Assembly: GCF_006716785.1 (NCBI RefSeq)
Contig: NZ_VFPQ01000001.1
Span: 3,348,001-3,412,000 of the forward strand
Origin: Thermopolyspora flexuosa
GTDB lineage: Bacteria > Actinomycetota > Actinomycetes > Streptosporangiales > Streptosporangiaceae
Length of the DNA stretch: 64,000 bases
Direction: 5' to 3'
Shown here: one piece after another, positions 18,870-27,501 of the stretch
Layout of the letters: every line of letters starts with the position of its first letter
Position numbering within the stretch: position 1 is the stretch's first letter
Notes under the pieces: generated by a model
Databases searched by the model: none
Told to the model about the DNA's origin: nothing
The model's input: the letters and a program-made list of their open reading frames with translations, nothing else
Program-made: the position numbers and the translations under genes

Positions 18870-19135
18870 TGCGTCCGCAGCCCGGGACCGACCGGGAGCA
18901 GGCCGCGCCCGCGCTGACCATCGACGCGCTCGGCCGCAAATGCCCGATCCCGATCATCATGCTCGCGCAGCGGATCAACCAGGTGCCGCTGGGCGGGGTG
19001 GTGGCGGTGCTCGCCGACGACCCCGCCGCCTACAACGACGTGCCGGCCTGGTGCCGGCTCAAGTCCCACACCCACGTCGGCAGCTACGAGCTGCCCGGCG
19101 GCGGCTGGGCGATCCACGTGCGGCGCAACTACTGA
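18866..19135 (+). CDS. TusA-family sulfur carrier
   Basis: An 89-residue protein with the TusA motif Cys26-Pro-Ile-Pro in Gly-Arg-Lys-Cys-Pro-Ile-Pro-Ile; the Cys would carry a persulfide. GTG at 18866 is seven bases after AGGAG; ATG at 18869 is the alternative. Direct overlap with the desulfurase stop implies coupled synthesis. TusA proteins pass sulfur to tRNA thiolation, molybdopterin or other sulfur-requiring steps; which one applies is not shown. Confidence 0.88.
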   Translation: MMRPQPGTDREQAAPALTIDALGRKCPIPIIMLAQRINQVPLGGVVAVLADDPAAYNDVPAWCRLKSHTHVGSYELPGGGWAIHVRRNY

Positions 19136-19286
19136 TCCGCGCCCGCCGAGGGGCGGCGCGCCGCACGCCCGCGCCGTCCCCGCACCCTCCCCGCAGCGTC
19201 TCCCGGCGCGTCCGCCGCCCCGGCATTTCCCGTCCGGACCGGGGTAGCGGGGCAGGGACACGTCATCGACTGTCGGGAGGGACGAG

Positions 19287-19730
19287 ATGAGCGTGCACAG
19301 CGGTTCGACCGGTGCGAGCACCGTACGCGACATGATGCACCCGGGCGCCGAGTGCATCGGGGAGAACGACAGCCTGCTCAAGGCGACGCAGATGATGCGC
19401 GACCTCGGCGTGGGCGCGCTGCCCATCTGCGGCGAGGACGACCGGCTCAAGGGGATCGTCACCGACCGCGACATCGTGATCAAGTGTTGCGCCGAGGGCA
19501 AGGACCTGCGTACCACCACGGCGGGCGAGCTCGCCCAGGGCCTGGTGTACGTCACCGCCGACGCCTCGGTGGACGAGGCGCTGCAGATCATGGAACGCAA
19601 CCAGATCAAGCGGCTGCCGGTGATCGACAACCGCCGCATCGTCGGCATGGTCACCGAGGCCGACCTCGCCCGGAGCCTGCCGGAGGACAAGCTCGCCGAG
19701 TTCGTCCACCGCGTCTACGCCTCGCGGTAG
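19287..19730 (+). CDS. CBS-pair protein
   Basis: 147 residues made of two CBS domains (about 14-70 and 78-140), a fold that binds adenine nucleotides. The two copies show Gly-Ile-Val-Thr-Asp-Arg-Asp-Ile and Gly-Met-Val-Thr-Glu-Ala-Asp-Leu. No other domain is attached. A good GGGAGG ribosome site lies before the ATG. Stand-alone CBS proteins of this type are common in actinobacteria and often associated with stress or dormancy, but no partner is evident here. Confidence 0.9.
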   Translation: MSVHSGSTGASTVRDMMHPGAECIGENDSLLKATQMMRDLGVGALPICGEDDRLKGIVTDRDIVIKCCAEGKDLRTTTAGELAQGLVYVTADASVDEALQIMERNQIKRLPVIDNRRIVGMVTEADLARSLPEDKLAEFVHRVYASR

Positions 19731-19749
19731 GGCAGGCCGGAGCATCCGC

Positions 19750-19779
19750 GCCGTCCCGGTCCGCGGCGACCGGGACGGC
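19750..19779. terminator. Bidirectional hairpin between CBS gene and adoK
   Basis: A perfect 12-base stem, GCCGTCCCGGTC with GACCGGGACGGC, around a 6-base loop, placed between two convergent genes. No T-tract follows on either side, which is common for actinobacterial terminators. Confidence 0.65.
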
Positions 19780-19784
19780 CCCGG

Positions 19785-20771
19785 TCACGGGTAGTGGCAG
19801 CGCACGTGCCGGGCGACCTCGGCGGCGGCCTCCGCGCCGTACGCCTCGGTGAACCGCTCGAGGAACTCCTTCTGGCCCAGCTCGTACTCCTGGCCGCCGA
19901 CGTGCTCGAGCACGTGGGTCGCGGTGAGGTTGCCGATCTGGGCGCACCGCTCCAGCGACAGGCCCCAGGACAGCCCGGCGAGGAAGCCCGCGCGGAACGC
20001 GTCCCCCACCCCGGTCGGGTCGGCCTTGCGGCGCTCGGGCGCGGGCGGCACGTGCAGCGACGGCTCGCCCTTGATGTCGATGCGGGCGCCCTTGGGACCG
20101 AGCGTGGTGACCCGCACCCCGACGCGGTCCAGCACCTCCTCGTCGGACCAGCCGGTCTTCTGCTCGATCAGCGCCTTCTCGTAGTCGTTGCTGAACAGGT
20201 ACGCCGCGCCCTCGATGAGGCGGCGGATCTCCGGGCCCTCCATGCGGGCGAGCTGCTGGGAGCAGTCCGCGGCGAACGGGATGCCGCGCTGCCGGCACTC
20301 GTCGGTGTGCCGGAGCATGGCGTCCGGGTCGCTCGGCCCGATCACGACGAGGTCGAGGCCGCCCACCCGCTCGGCGATCGGCCCGAGCTCGATCTCCCGC
20401 GACTCGGCCATCGCGCCCGCGTAGAACGAGGCGATCTGGTTGTGGTCGCGGTCCGTGGTGCACAGGAACCGGGCGGTGTGGTGCAGCTCCGACACGTGCA
20501 CCGAGTCGCAGTCGACCCCGTGGCGCTCCAGCCACGACCGGTAGTCGTCGAAGTCGTGGCCCACCGCGCCGACGAGGATCGGCCGCAGTCCCAGGCAGGC
20601 CATGCCGAAGCAGATGTTCGCGGCGACGCCGCCGCGCCGGATCTGCAGGTCGTCGACGAGAAAGGACAGCGACACCCGATCCATCTGGTCGGCGACGAAC
20701 TGGTCGCCGAACCGACCGGGGAAGGTCATCAGATGGTCGGTCGCGATGGAACCGGATACGGCGATGCGCAC
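19785..20771 (-). CDS. adoK: Adenosine kinase (PfkB family)
   Basis: Ribokinase-family enzyme, 328 residues, very close in sequence character to M. tuberculosis AdoK (Rv2202c): the start Ala-Val-x-Gly-Ser-Ile-Ala-Thr-Asp-His-Leu-Met, the block Ser-Leu-Ser-Phe-Leu-Val-Asp-Asp-Leu, the Phe-x-Asn-Asp-Tyr-Glu block and Asp-Pro-Thr-Gly-Val-Gly-Asp-Ala-Phe with the catalytic base Asp257. It phosphorylates adenosine to AMP in purine salvage. GTG at 20771 is nine bases after GAGGAG and starts exactly at the first beta strand; the longer frame to 20810 is not conserved. Confidence 0.88.
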   Translation of the reverse strand: MRIAVSGSIATDHLMTFPGRFGDQFVADQMDRVSLSFLVDDLQIRRGGVAANICFGMACLGLRPILVGAVGHDFDDYRSWLERHGVDCDSVHVSELHHTARFLCTTDRDHNQIASFYAGAMAESREIELGPIAERVGGLDLVVIGPSDPDAMLRHTDECRQRGIPFAADCSQQLARMEGPEIRRLIEGAAYLFSNDYEKALIEQKTGWSDEEVLDRVGVRVTTLGPKGARIDIKGEPSLHVPPAPERRKADPTGVGDAFRAGFLAGLSWGLSLERCAQIGNLTATHVLEHVGGQEYELGQKEFLERFTEAYGAEAAAEVARHVRCHYP

Positions 20772-20821
20772 GGGGTCATTCTCCTCGTTGTCAGCAACGC
20801 GACCGGTCAAGAATACGCGAC

Positions 20822-20851
20822 GACCCCTCCGGCCCGCGGCCGGACGGGGTC
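20822..20851 (-). terminator. Hairpin after erpA
   Basis: Inverted repeat GACCCC-CCGGCC...GGCCGG-GGGGTC with a 3-base loop and a small bulge, about 25 bases after the erpA stop on the minus strand. There is no T-tract. Confidence 0.5.
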
Positions 20852-20876
20852 ATCGTGATCGCTTCGTGGTCCCCGG

Positions 20877-21230
20877 TCAGTTGAACGAGTCGCCGCAGGC
20901 GCACGAACCGGTGGCGTTGGGGTTGTCGATGGTGAACCCCTGCTTCTCGATCGTGTCGACGAAGTCGATCGTCGCGCCCTTGAGGTACGGCGCGCTCAGC
21001 CGGTCGGTCACCACGTCCACGCCGTTGAACTGGGAGACGATGTCGCCGTCCATCTTCCGGTCGTCGAAGTACAGCTGGTAGCGGAGACCCGAACAGCCAC
21101 CCGGCTGCACGGCGACACGCAGATGCAGGCCCTCCTCGCCCTGCTGCTCGAGCAGGCTCTTGACCTTGGCCGCAGCGGCTTCGGTGAGGATGACCCCCTG
21201 CTGTGTGGTCTCGCCGCTCTCAACGGTCAT
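20877..21230 (-). CDS. erpA: A-type iron-sulfur carrier (HesB/IscA/ErpA)
   Basis: 117-residue A-type carrier with the three conserved cysteines Cys46 (Gly-Gly-Cys-Ser-Gly), Cys110 and Cys112 (Ser-Cys-Ala-Cys-Gly). It would deliver [4Fe-4S] or [2Fe-2S] clusters to apoproteins. The gene is divergent from nadA, whose product needs a [4Fe-4S] cluster, and LipA, a two-cluster enzyme, is encoded 15 kb away. It corresponds to the Rv2204c position in M. tuberculosis. Confidence 0.92.
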   Translation of the reverse strand: MTVESGETTQQGVILTEAAAAKVKSLLEQQGEEGLHLRVAVQPGGCSGLRYQLYFDDRKMDGDIVSQFNGVDVVTDRLSAPYLKGATIDFVDTIEKQGFTIDNPNATGSCACGDSFN

Positions 21231-21506
21231 GTGCTGACTCCCGCGTCTACGCCGACCGCCCCCGGCGGCCGGTTCTCTGTGACGTCCTTACTAGACGCTA
21301 CCAACACCCGGGGATTGCTACACATTCCTGTCCGCCATCCGGGCGACCTGCCCGCACTCCGCCGGCGGCGGCCCGGTGCGTGGCATGCCCGGCCCGGCGG
21401 GCCGTACCGCACAGATCGCCCGACCCGGAATAAATCACAACGAGCGGTGTGTCATCATTAGTCGTCAGTTCGACGATAAGTCCCGCAAGCGCAAGGGGGT
21501 GTGGTC

Positions 21507-22661
21507 GTGACGACCACTCAGACTCGGCTGCCGCTCTTCATCCTCGGCCAGAGCTCCGACCCGCACTGCGAGCGCGGGGTGGAGTGCCCGGGAGAGCTGC
21601 CGCCCGCCTCCGACCCCGCCCTGGTGGAGCGTGCGTGGAAGGCCAAGGAACGGCTCGGCGAGCGGCTGTTCGTCCTCGGCCACCACTACCAGCGCGACGA
21701 GGTCATCCAGTTCGCCGACGTGACCGGGGACTCGTTCAAACTGGCCCGGGAGGCGGCCGCCCGGCCGGAGGCCGAGTACATCGTGTTCTGCGGCGTGCAC
21801 TTCATGGCCGAGTCCGCCGACATCCTCACCTCCGACGCGCAGAAGGTCGTGCTGCCCGACCTCGCCGCGGGCTGTTCCATGGCCGACATGGCCACCTTCG
21901 ACCAGGTCGAGGAGGCCTGGGACGTGCTCACCGACGCGGGCGTCGCCGACGTGACCGTGCCGATCACGTACATGAACTCCTCGGCCGACATCAAGGCGTT
22001 CGTGGGCCGGCGCGGCGGCGCGGTGTGCACCTCCTCGAACGCCAAGCGCGCCCTCACCTGGGCGTTCGAGCAGGGCGAGAAGGTGCTGTTCCTGCCCGAC
22101 CAGCACCTCGGCCGCAACACCGCGGTGCTGCAGCTCGGCCTCTCCCTCGACGACTGCGTCGTCTACGACCCGCACCGGCCCGGCGGCGGGCTCACCGAGA
22201 AGCAGCTGCGGGACGCGAAGATGATCCTGTGGCGCGGCCACTGCTCGGTGCACGGCCGGTTCACCGCCGAGGCCGTGGACGACGTGCGCGCCCGCATCCC
22301 CGGCGTCAACGTGCTGGTCCACCCCGAGTGCCGGCACGAGGTGGTGACCAAGGCCGACTACATCGGCTCGACCGAGTACATCATCCGCACCATCGCCGAG
22401 GCGCCCGCCGGTTCGGCGTGGGCGATCGGCACCGAGCTCAACCTGGTGAAGCGGCTCGCCTCGCAGCACCCGGACAAGTCGATCTCGTTCCTCGACCGGA
22501 GCATCTGCCTGTGCTCCACGATGAACCGGATCGACATGCCGCACCTGGTGTGGGCGCTGGAGTCGCTCGCCGAGGGCCGGGTGGTCAACCAGATCGTCGT
22601 CGACCCCGAGACCACGCACTGGGCGAAGGTCGCCCTCGACCGCATGCTCGCGCTGCCCTGA
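21507..22661 (+). CDS. nadA: Quinolinate synthase
   Basis: Condenses iminoaspartate with dihydroxyacetone phosphate to quinolinate in NAD synthesis; a [4Fe-4S] enzyme. The product (about 384 residues) is of the long form with an N-terminal extension. Motifs: Gly-His-His-Tyr-Gln-Arg-Asp-Glu near residue 60, Cys-Gly-Val-His-Phe-Met-Ala-Glu, Gly-His-Cys-Ser-Val-His, His-Pro-Glu-Cys and Ser-Ile-Cys-Leu-Cys-Ser-Thr-Met, which contain the likely cluster cysteines. GTG at 21507 is seven bases after AAGGGGG; GTG at 21501 is too close to it. No nadB or nadC is adjacent. Confidence 0.95.
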   Translation: MTTTQTRLPLFILGQSSDPHCERGVECPGELPPASDPALVERAWKAKERLGERLFVLGHHYQRDEVIQFADVTGDSFKLAREAAARPEAEYIVFCGVHFMAESADILTSDAQKVVLPDLAAGCSMADMATFDQVEEAWDVLTDAGVADVTVPITYMNSSADIKAFVGRRGGAVCTSSNAKRALTWAFEQGEKVLFLPDQHLGRNTAVLQLGLSLDDCVVYDPHRPGGGLTEKQLRDAKMILWRGHCSVHGRFTAEAVDDVRARIPGVNVLVHPECRHEVVTKADYIGSTEYIIRTIAEAPAGSAWAIGTELNLVKRLASQHPDKSISFLDRSICLCSTMNRIDMPHLVWALESLAEGRVVNQIVVDPETTHWAKVALDRMLALP

Positions 22662-22681
22662 GCCGCGTCGCCCACCGGGGG

Positions 22682-22718
22682 AAAAGGCCGTGCCCGCCGG
22701 GCGGTCAGGTCCGGCGGG
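22682..22718 (-). terminator. Hairpin terminator of the psp operon
   Basis: Stem CCCGCCGG/CCGGCGGG with a 10-base loop. On the minus strand it lies after the pspAB stop and is followed by CACGGCCTTTTCC. It may also serve the convergent nadA. Confidence 0.55.
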
Positions 22719-22733
22719 TCCGGGGCGGCCTCG

Positions 22734-23321
22734 TCACAGGCCGGGGGCGCCCCACAGCGGGAACCAGCGGGACAGGTCGGGCTCGATGGGGAGCTCGTCC
22801 GCGAGGACGCCGCGGAGCTGCAGCTCCAGTACGTTGTCCCGGCGCTGCCCGCCGAGCGGGGCGAACGGGTAGAAGGTGCCCTGCTTGTACAGGTAGACGA
22901 GCGCGACGTGGCGGTCCGCGCCGTACCGGTCCGTGGTGCCGGTGAACGCCACCAGCGAGCAGAGCAGGGACGGGCCGAACCCCGCCTGCTCCAGCGAGCT
23001 GTTCGCCGCGTGCAGGTCGGTGACGAGCGCGGACACGTCGTCCGCGGCGCGGCGGATCACCAGCCAGGTGTAGCCGTAGGAGTCGTCGACGCGCTCGATC
23101 GCCGGGCCGCCCGCCACGCCGAGCAGCGCGCGGATGTCCTGCTCCACCGTGGCGAACGCCCCGCCCTCGACGGCGCGGAAGCACACCGAGCCCGTCCCGG
23201 TGGGCGCGAAGCCGGTGGCCGCCCGCAGCGTGACCGCCGCGGACGGCAGCGCGAACAGCGCGTCGAGGTCGGGCTTGGCGGGCCGGCTGCGGCCGAGCAG
23301 GATGTCGAGCCAGCGGGGCAT
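22734..23321 (-). CDS. pspAB: PspA-associated protein PspAB
   Basis: 195-residue protein of the actinobacterial PspAB family, which occurs next to PspA, PspAA and HtpX. The start Met-Pro-Arg-Trp-Leu-Asp-Ile-Leu-Leu-Gly-Arg and the internal Gly-Tyr-Thr-Trp-Leu-Val-Ile-Arg and Phe-Tyr-Pro-Phe-Ala-Pro segments are the recognisable parts. It has no signal peptide and no membrane helix. Its biochemical role is unknown. The start lies five bases after the htpX stop, so it is the last gene of the operon. Confidence 0.85.
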   Translation of the reverse strand: MPRWLDILLGRSRPAKPDLDALFALPSAAVTLRAATGFAPTGTGSVCFRAVEGGAFATVEQDIRALLGVAGGPAIERVDDSYGYTWLVIRRAADDVSALVTDLHAANSSLEQAGFGPSLLCSLVAFTGTTDRYGADRHVALVYLYKQGTFYPFAPLGGQRRDNVLELQLRGVLADELPIEPDLSRWFPLWGAPGL

Positions 23322-23326
23322 CGGCC

Positions 23327-24238
23327 TCAGGCCCCCCGGCCCAGCTCGGCGGCGATCCGGTGGAGCTGGGCGAGCCGCTGCTCGAGCGGCGGGTGGGTGG
23401 AGAACAGCGCCGCGAGGCCGGCCGCCGCGCCGCGCCGGGACAGCGCGGGCGCGAAGTAGAAGGCGTTGAACGGCTCGGCCTCGCGCAGGTCCCGGGTGGG
23501 GATGCGGGCCATCTCCCCGCTGACCTTGGTGAGCGCGCTCGCCAGCGCGGACGGCCGCTGGGTGAGCAGGGCGCCCGCCCGGTCGGCGGCGAGCTCCCGG
23601 TACCGGGACAGCGCGCGGGTGAGCAGGAAGCTCACCGCGTAGACGAGGGCGGACACGAGCAGGATGATCAGCCCGATCGGCGCCCCGTTGTTGCGGCTCC
23701 CCCGGCCGCCGAACCCGGTGTACAGGGCGATCCGGGTCATCAGCCCGGCGACGATGCCGAGGAACGAGGCGATCGTCATCACCGCGACGTCCCGGTGCGC
23801 GATGTGCGCCATCTCGTGGGCGAGCACGCCCTCCAGCTCGGCGGGTTCGAGCCGGCGCAGCATGCCGGTGGTGACGCACACCACCGCGTTCTTCTGGTTC
23901 CGCCCGGTCGCGAACGCGTTGGGCACGTCGCTGTCCGCGATCGCGACCCGGGGCTTGGGCATGTCGGCCATCGCCGCGAGGCGGTCGACCACGCCGTGCA
24001 GCTCCGGCGCCTGCTCCGGGGTGACGAGGCGTCCGTGCATCGCGAACAGCGCGATCCGGTCGGACAGGAAGTACTGCACGGCCAGCAGGCCCGCGGCGAG
24101 CGCGAGCACCACGATCGCCCGGACGCCCAGCGCGACCAGCGCCGCGACGAAGGCCACGTACAGCAGCCCGAGCAGGAACAGCGTGACCGTCATGCGGGTG
24201 GTCAGCCCCCGGTCGGGCGCGTATCGGGTCCGCGTCAT
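23327..24238 (-). CDS. htpX: HtpX-type membrane zinc metalloprotease
   Basis: Membrane protease for quality control of membrane proteins. From the ATG at 24238 the product is 303 residues with two N-terminal helices (about 18-38 and 42-58), the zinc motif His141-Glu-Met-Ala-His145, a further hydrophobic pair (about 155-215) and the third ligand region Arg-Tyr-Arg-Glu-Leu-Ala-Ala-Asp. The longer frame to 24343 is Gly/Pro-rich and unconserved. In the psp operon it probably removes damaged membrane proteins during envelope stress. Confidence 0.92.
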   Translation of the reverse strand: MTRTRYAPDRGLTTRMTVTLFLLGLLYVAFVAALVALGVRAIVVLALAAGLLAVQYFLSDRIALFAMHGRLVTPEQAPELHGVVDRLAAMADMPKPRVAIADSDVPNAFATGRNQKNAVVCVTTGMLRRLEPAELEGVLAHEMAHIAHRDVAVMTIASFLGIVAGLMTRIALYTGFGGRGSRNNGAPIGLIILLVSALVYAVSFLLTRALSRYRELAADRAGALLTQRPSALASALTKVSGEMARIPTRDLREAEPFNAFYFAPALSRRGAAAGLAALFSTHPPLEQRLAQLHRIAAELGRGA

Positions 24239-24374
24239 CGGACCGCCCCCCTCGATCTCCGGGCCGCCGTTCCCCGCGACGCCGACACCTGGATGTCCGC
24301 CTCCCCCTGTGACACGATCAGCCGGCCCCGGGCCCCGGCGCACCGGGGCCCGGACGGCCGGGCGCGCCCGGACG

Positions 24375-24653
24375 TCAACCCGGGATCAGGCCCTGGTCGC
24401 CGAGCATGGCGCGCACCTCGTCCATGGCGGCGTCCGCCGGCGGCAGGATCAGCTCGGACGGCTCCAGCGAGTCGTCCGGCAGCGGCTTGCCGACCTGCCG
24501 CACCTTGTCGAGCAGCGCGTGCAGCTTGGCGCGGAACTCGGCCTCGTCGCCGGCCTCGATCGCCGCCTCCAGCTCGCCGTCGAGGGCGTTGAGCGCGTCG
24601 AGGTCGGCGGCGTCGATCTCGACCTGGCCCTCCCCCATGATGCGTACGATCAC
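24375..24653 (-). CDS. pspAA: PspA-associated protein PspAA
   Basis: 92 residues, acidic, beginning Met-Ile-Val-Arg-Ile-Met-Gly-Glu-Gly-Gln as in the PspAA family. It overlaps the end of pspA by four bases, so the two are made together. PspAA is thought to bind PspA; no catalytic residues are visible. A gap of about 136 bases separates it from htpX. Confidence 0.88.
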   Translation of the reverse strand: MIVRIMGEGQVEIDAADLDALNALDGELEAAIEAGDEAEFRAKLHALLDKVRQVGKPLPDDSLEPSELILPPADAAMDEVRAMLGDQGLIPG

Positions 24654-25495
24654 AGCCCCTCCCCCGGCTGACGGTACTGCTGGGTCGGCGCGGCGGGCGG
24701 CGGAGGCGGCGGCGCCTGGCCGTGCTGGGCGGGCGGCGGGGCCTGCTGCGCCTGCTGCCCCGGCCGGCCGGGCTCGAGCGCCTCACGCGGCGCGGGCGCC
24801 TGGCCGAGCTCGGCCTTCATGCGCTGCAGCTCCAGCTCCACGTCCATGCCACCGCCGAGCCGGTCGAGCTCGGCCTGGATGTCGTCCCGCTGGCCGGTGA
24901 CGTCGTCGAGCACGCCGCTCGCGAGCAGCTCGTCGACGGCGCTCGCGCGGGCCTGCATCTGGGCGGTCTTGTCCTCGGCCCGCTGGATCGCCAGGCCCAC
25001 GTCGCCCATCTCCTCGGAGATGCCGCTGAGGGCCTCGTTGATCCGGGTCTGGGCCTCGGCCGCGGTGTAGGTGGCCTTGATCGTCTCCTTCTTGGTGCGG
25101 AAGGCGTCGACCTTCGCCTGGAGGCGCTGGCTCGCGAGGGTGAGCTTCTCCTCCTCGGCCTGGAGGTTGTCGTGCTGGGCCTGCAGCTCGGCGATCTGGC
25201 TCTGCAGCGCGGCCCGCCGGGTGAGCGCCTCCCGGGCGAGGTCCTCCCGGCCCATGCTCAGCGCCTTGCGGCCCTGCTCCTCGAGCTTGTCGGCCTTCTG
25301 CCGCAGGCCGTTGATCTGCAGCTCCACCCGCTTCCGCGAGGTCGCGACGTCGGCGACGCCCCGCCGTACCTTCTGCAGCAGCTCCAGCTGCCGCTGGTAG
25401 GAGTAGTCGAGGGTCTCGCGCGGGTCCTCCATCCGGTCCAGCGCCTTGTTGGCCTTGGACCGGAAGATCATGGAAAGTCTCTTCATCACGCTCAT
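24650..25495 (-). CDS. pspA: Phage shock protein A (PspA/Vipp1/IM30 family)
   Basis: Membrane-stabilising ESCRT-III-like protein, 281 residues. The N-terminal amphipathic helix (Met-Lys-Arg-Leu-Ser-Met-Ile-Phe-Arg) is followed by the long helical hairpin (about 25-220, strongly Gln/Glu/Arg/Ala) that forms oligomers on membranes. The last 45 residues are Pro/Gln/Ala-rich and disordered. ATG at 25495 or at 25486 could be the start, since no strong ribosome site discriminates them. It heads pspA-pspAA-htpX-pspAB and is divergent from the DUF3043 gene. No pspBC or pspF is present, as is usual in actinobacteria. Confidence 0.93.
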   Translation of the reverse strand: MSVMKRLSMIFRSKANKALDRMEDPRETLDYSYQRQLELLQKVRRGVADVATSRKRVELQINGLRQKADKLEEQGRKALSMGREDLAREALTRRAALQSQIAELQAQHDNLQAEEEKLTLASQRLQAKVDAFRTKKETIKATYTAAEAQTRINEALSGISEEMGDVGLAIQRAEDKTAQMQARASAVDELLASGVLDDVTGQRDDIQAELDRLGGGMDVELELQRMKAELGQAPAPREALEPGRPGQQAQQAPPPAQHGQAPPPPPPAAPTQQYRQPGEGL

Positions 25496-25662
25496 GCGCG
25501 TCGGCCGTCCCCTTCTATGTCGTGCTGCGCCAACGGTCCCGGTTGCCGCCTCGCTCGCCGGCCATCGGCTCTCTGCGCTCGCATCCTCGCTCCCTCGCGT
25601 CGGGCGCCCGTCTCACCGGCCGCCCACGGCTCTGAAAGCCACCCATGAACGACGGAACCGCC

Positions 25663-25675
25663 TAGGGTAACCCTA
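25663..25675. promoter_or_regulatory. Palindrome in the pspA/DUF3043 divergent promoter region
   Basis: TAGGGT-A-ACCCTA is a perfect 6-base inverted repeat in the 231-base region between two divergent genes, next to the AT-rich TATGCATAAC. Its place suits an operator for either gene. The regulator is unknown. Confidence 0.4.
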
Positions 25676-25726
25676 TGCATAACGTACGGGGGCGTCACCA
25701 AGTTGCGGCCCCGGTACGCTTACGAC

Positions 25727-26350
25727 GTGTTCCGACGCCGTACTGAGACGCCCGCCGAGGACGCCGCCCGCGCGGCCTCCTCCGAACAGCCTAAGTCGGC
25801 ACCCGTGGGTAAGGGCCGGCCAACTCCGAAACGCCGGGAGGCCGAGCGCCGCCGGCGCCAGCCGGTGACCGCGCCGAAGAACCGCAAGGAGGCCTACCGG
25901 CAGATGCGGGCCCGGCAGGCCGCCGAGCGCGCCCGCATCCGCGAGGCCCTGGCGCGCGGCGACGAGCGGTACATGCCGGAGCGGGACAAGGGGCCGGTGC
26001 GCCGGTTCGCCCGCGACTGGGTGGACTCCCGCCGCCTGGTGAGCCAGTACTTCCTGCCGTTCTCCCTGGTGATCCTGCTCGCCACGTGGATCCCGCTGCA
26101 GCCCGACATCCGCGCCTACGTCTACTTCGCGGTGGTCAGCGTGATCTGGCCGCTGATGATGGTGAGCGTGCTGGTCAGCACGATCTACGTCGGGTGGCGG
26201 GTCAAGCGGCTGGCGAAGGAGAGGTTCCCCGACCAGAACGTGCGCGGGGTCGGCTGGTACGCGGCGATGCGCGCGCTGCAGGTGCGCCGCCTGCGGTTCC
26301 CCCCGCCGACCGTGCTGCCCGGCGGAAAGCCGGTTCCGCAGAAGCGGTAA
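25727..26350 (+). CDS. DUF3043 membrane protein
   Basis: 207 residues: a basic N-terminal part (about 1-75) with Lys-Gly-Arg-Pro-Thr-Pro-Lys-Arg, typical of DUF3043, then a linker and two hydrophobic helices (about 107-124 and 130-155) and a basic C-terminus. Function unknown; the family is restricted to actinobacteria and commonly lies beside pspA. GTG at 25727 is preferred because TACGCT (25715-25720) ends six bases before it, which suggests a leaderless mRNA, and because homologues start Met-Phe-Arg-Arg; TTG at 25703 is possible. Confidence 0.82.
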   Translation: MFRRRTETPAEDAARAASSEQPKSAPVGKGRPTPKRREAERRRRQPVTAPKNRKEAYRQMRARQAAERARIREALARGDERYMPERDKGPVRRFARDWVDSRRLVSQYFLPFSLVILLATWIPLQPDIRAYVYFAVVSVIWPLMMVSVLVSTIYVGWRVKRLAKERFPDQNVRGVGWYAAMRALQVRRLRFPPPTVLPGGKPVPQKR

Positions 26351-26473
26351 CCCACGTACCGTCGTCCCGACGCCGGGGATGCCCGGGCGTGCGGGCGTGG
26401 CCCGGACGTCCGGTCTGATCCCGGGTGCGAAGATGGATCGGTAAGCGACCACCTCGCAGTTGGGGAAAGGTAC

Positions 26474-27481
26474 ATGGAGTTTCGCCACCTAGGCCGCAGC
26501 GGCCTCATGGTCAGTGAGATCAGCTACGGCAACTGGCTCACCCACGGCTCCCAGGTGGAGGAGGAGGCCGCCATCGCCTGCGTGCACGCGGCGCTCGACG
26601 AGGGGATCACCTCGTTCGACACGGCCGACGTGTACGCCGGCACGAAGGCCGAGGAGGTGCTCGGCAAGGCCCTCAAGGGCGTGCGCCGCGAGTCGATCGA
26701 GATCTTCACGAAGGTCTACTGGCCGACCGGCCCGGGGCCGAACGACCGAGGGCTGTCGCGCAAGCACATCTTCGAGTCCATCCACGGCTCGCTGCGGCGG
26801 CTGGGGACCGACTACGTCGACCTCTACCAGGCGCACCGGTTCGACTACGAGACACCGCTGGAGGAGACCCTCCGGGCCTTCGACGACCTGGTACGGCAGG
26901 GCAAGGTGCTCTACGTCGGCGTGAGCGAGTGGACCGCGGACCAGATCGCCCAGGCCCTCAAGATCGCCGACGAGATGGGCTTCGACCGGATCGTGTCGAA
27001 CCAGCCGCAGTACTCGATGCTGTGGCGGGTGATCGAGGGCGAGGTCGTGCCGTTCTGCGAGAAGGAGGGCATCGGCCAGGTCGTGTTCTCCCCGATCGCC
27101 CAGGGTGTGCTCACCGGCAAGTACCTGCCCGGCCGGCCTCCGCCGCCGGCGTCCCGGGCCACCGACCCGAACGGGTCCGGCTTCGTCTCCCGGTTCCTGC
27201 GGGACGACGTGCTCACCCGGGTCCAGGAGCTCAAGCCGATCGCCTCCGACCTCGGCCTCACCATGGCCCAGCTCGCGGTCGCCTGGGTGCTGCAGAACCC
27301 GAACGTCTCCTCGGCGATCGTCGGCGCGAGCCGGCCGGAGCAGATCCGCGACAACGCCAAGGCGAGCGGCGTCCGCCTCGACGCCGAGGTGATGCGGAAG
27401 ATCGACGAGGTGCTCGGCCCGGTCGTGGAGCGCGACCCGGCCAAGACCAAGGCGATGAGCCCGCCGTCCCGGCCGAAGTGA
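26474..27481 (+). CDS. Aldo/keto reductase
   Basis: 335-residue TIM-barrel NADPH oxidoreductase of the Kv-beta/YghZ-like branch. The tetrad is Asp49, Tyr54, Lys80 and His121, in Phe-Asp-Thr-Ala-Asp-Val-Tyr, Phe-Thr-Lys and Gln-Ala-His-Arg; the cofactor-binding end shows Ala-Ile-Val-Gly-Ala-Ser-Arg-Pro-Glu-Gln. GGGGAAAGGT lies before the ATG. The substrate cannot be told. It is a single-gene unit between DUF3043 and a convergent small gene. Confidence 0.92.
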   Translation: MEFRHLGRSGLMVSEISYGNWLTHGSQVEEEAAIACVHAALDEGITSFDTADVYAGTKAEEVLGKALKGVRRESIEIFTKVYWPTGPGPNDRGLSRKHIFESIHGSLRRLGTDYVDLYQAHRFDYETPLEETLRAFDDLVRQGKVLYVGVSEWTADQIAQALKIADEMGFDRIVSNQPQYSMLWRVIEGEVVPFCEKEGIGQVVFSPIAQGVLTGKYLPGRPPPPASRATDPNGSGFVSRFLRDDVLTRVQELKPIASDLGLTMAQLAVAWVLQNPNVSSAIVGASRPEQIRDNAKASGVRLDAEVMRKIDEVLGPVVERDPAKTKAMSPPSRPK

Positions 27482-27501
27482 TCCCGCGGACGGTCACGGT
27501 C

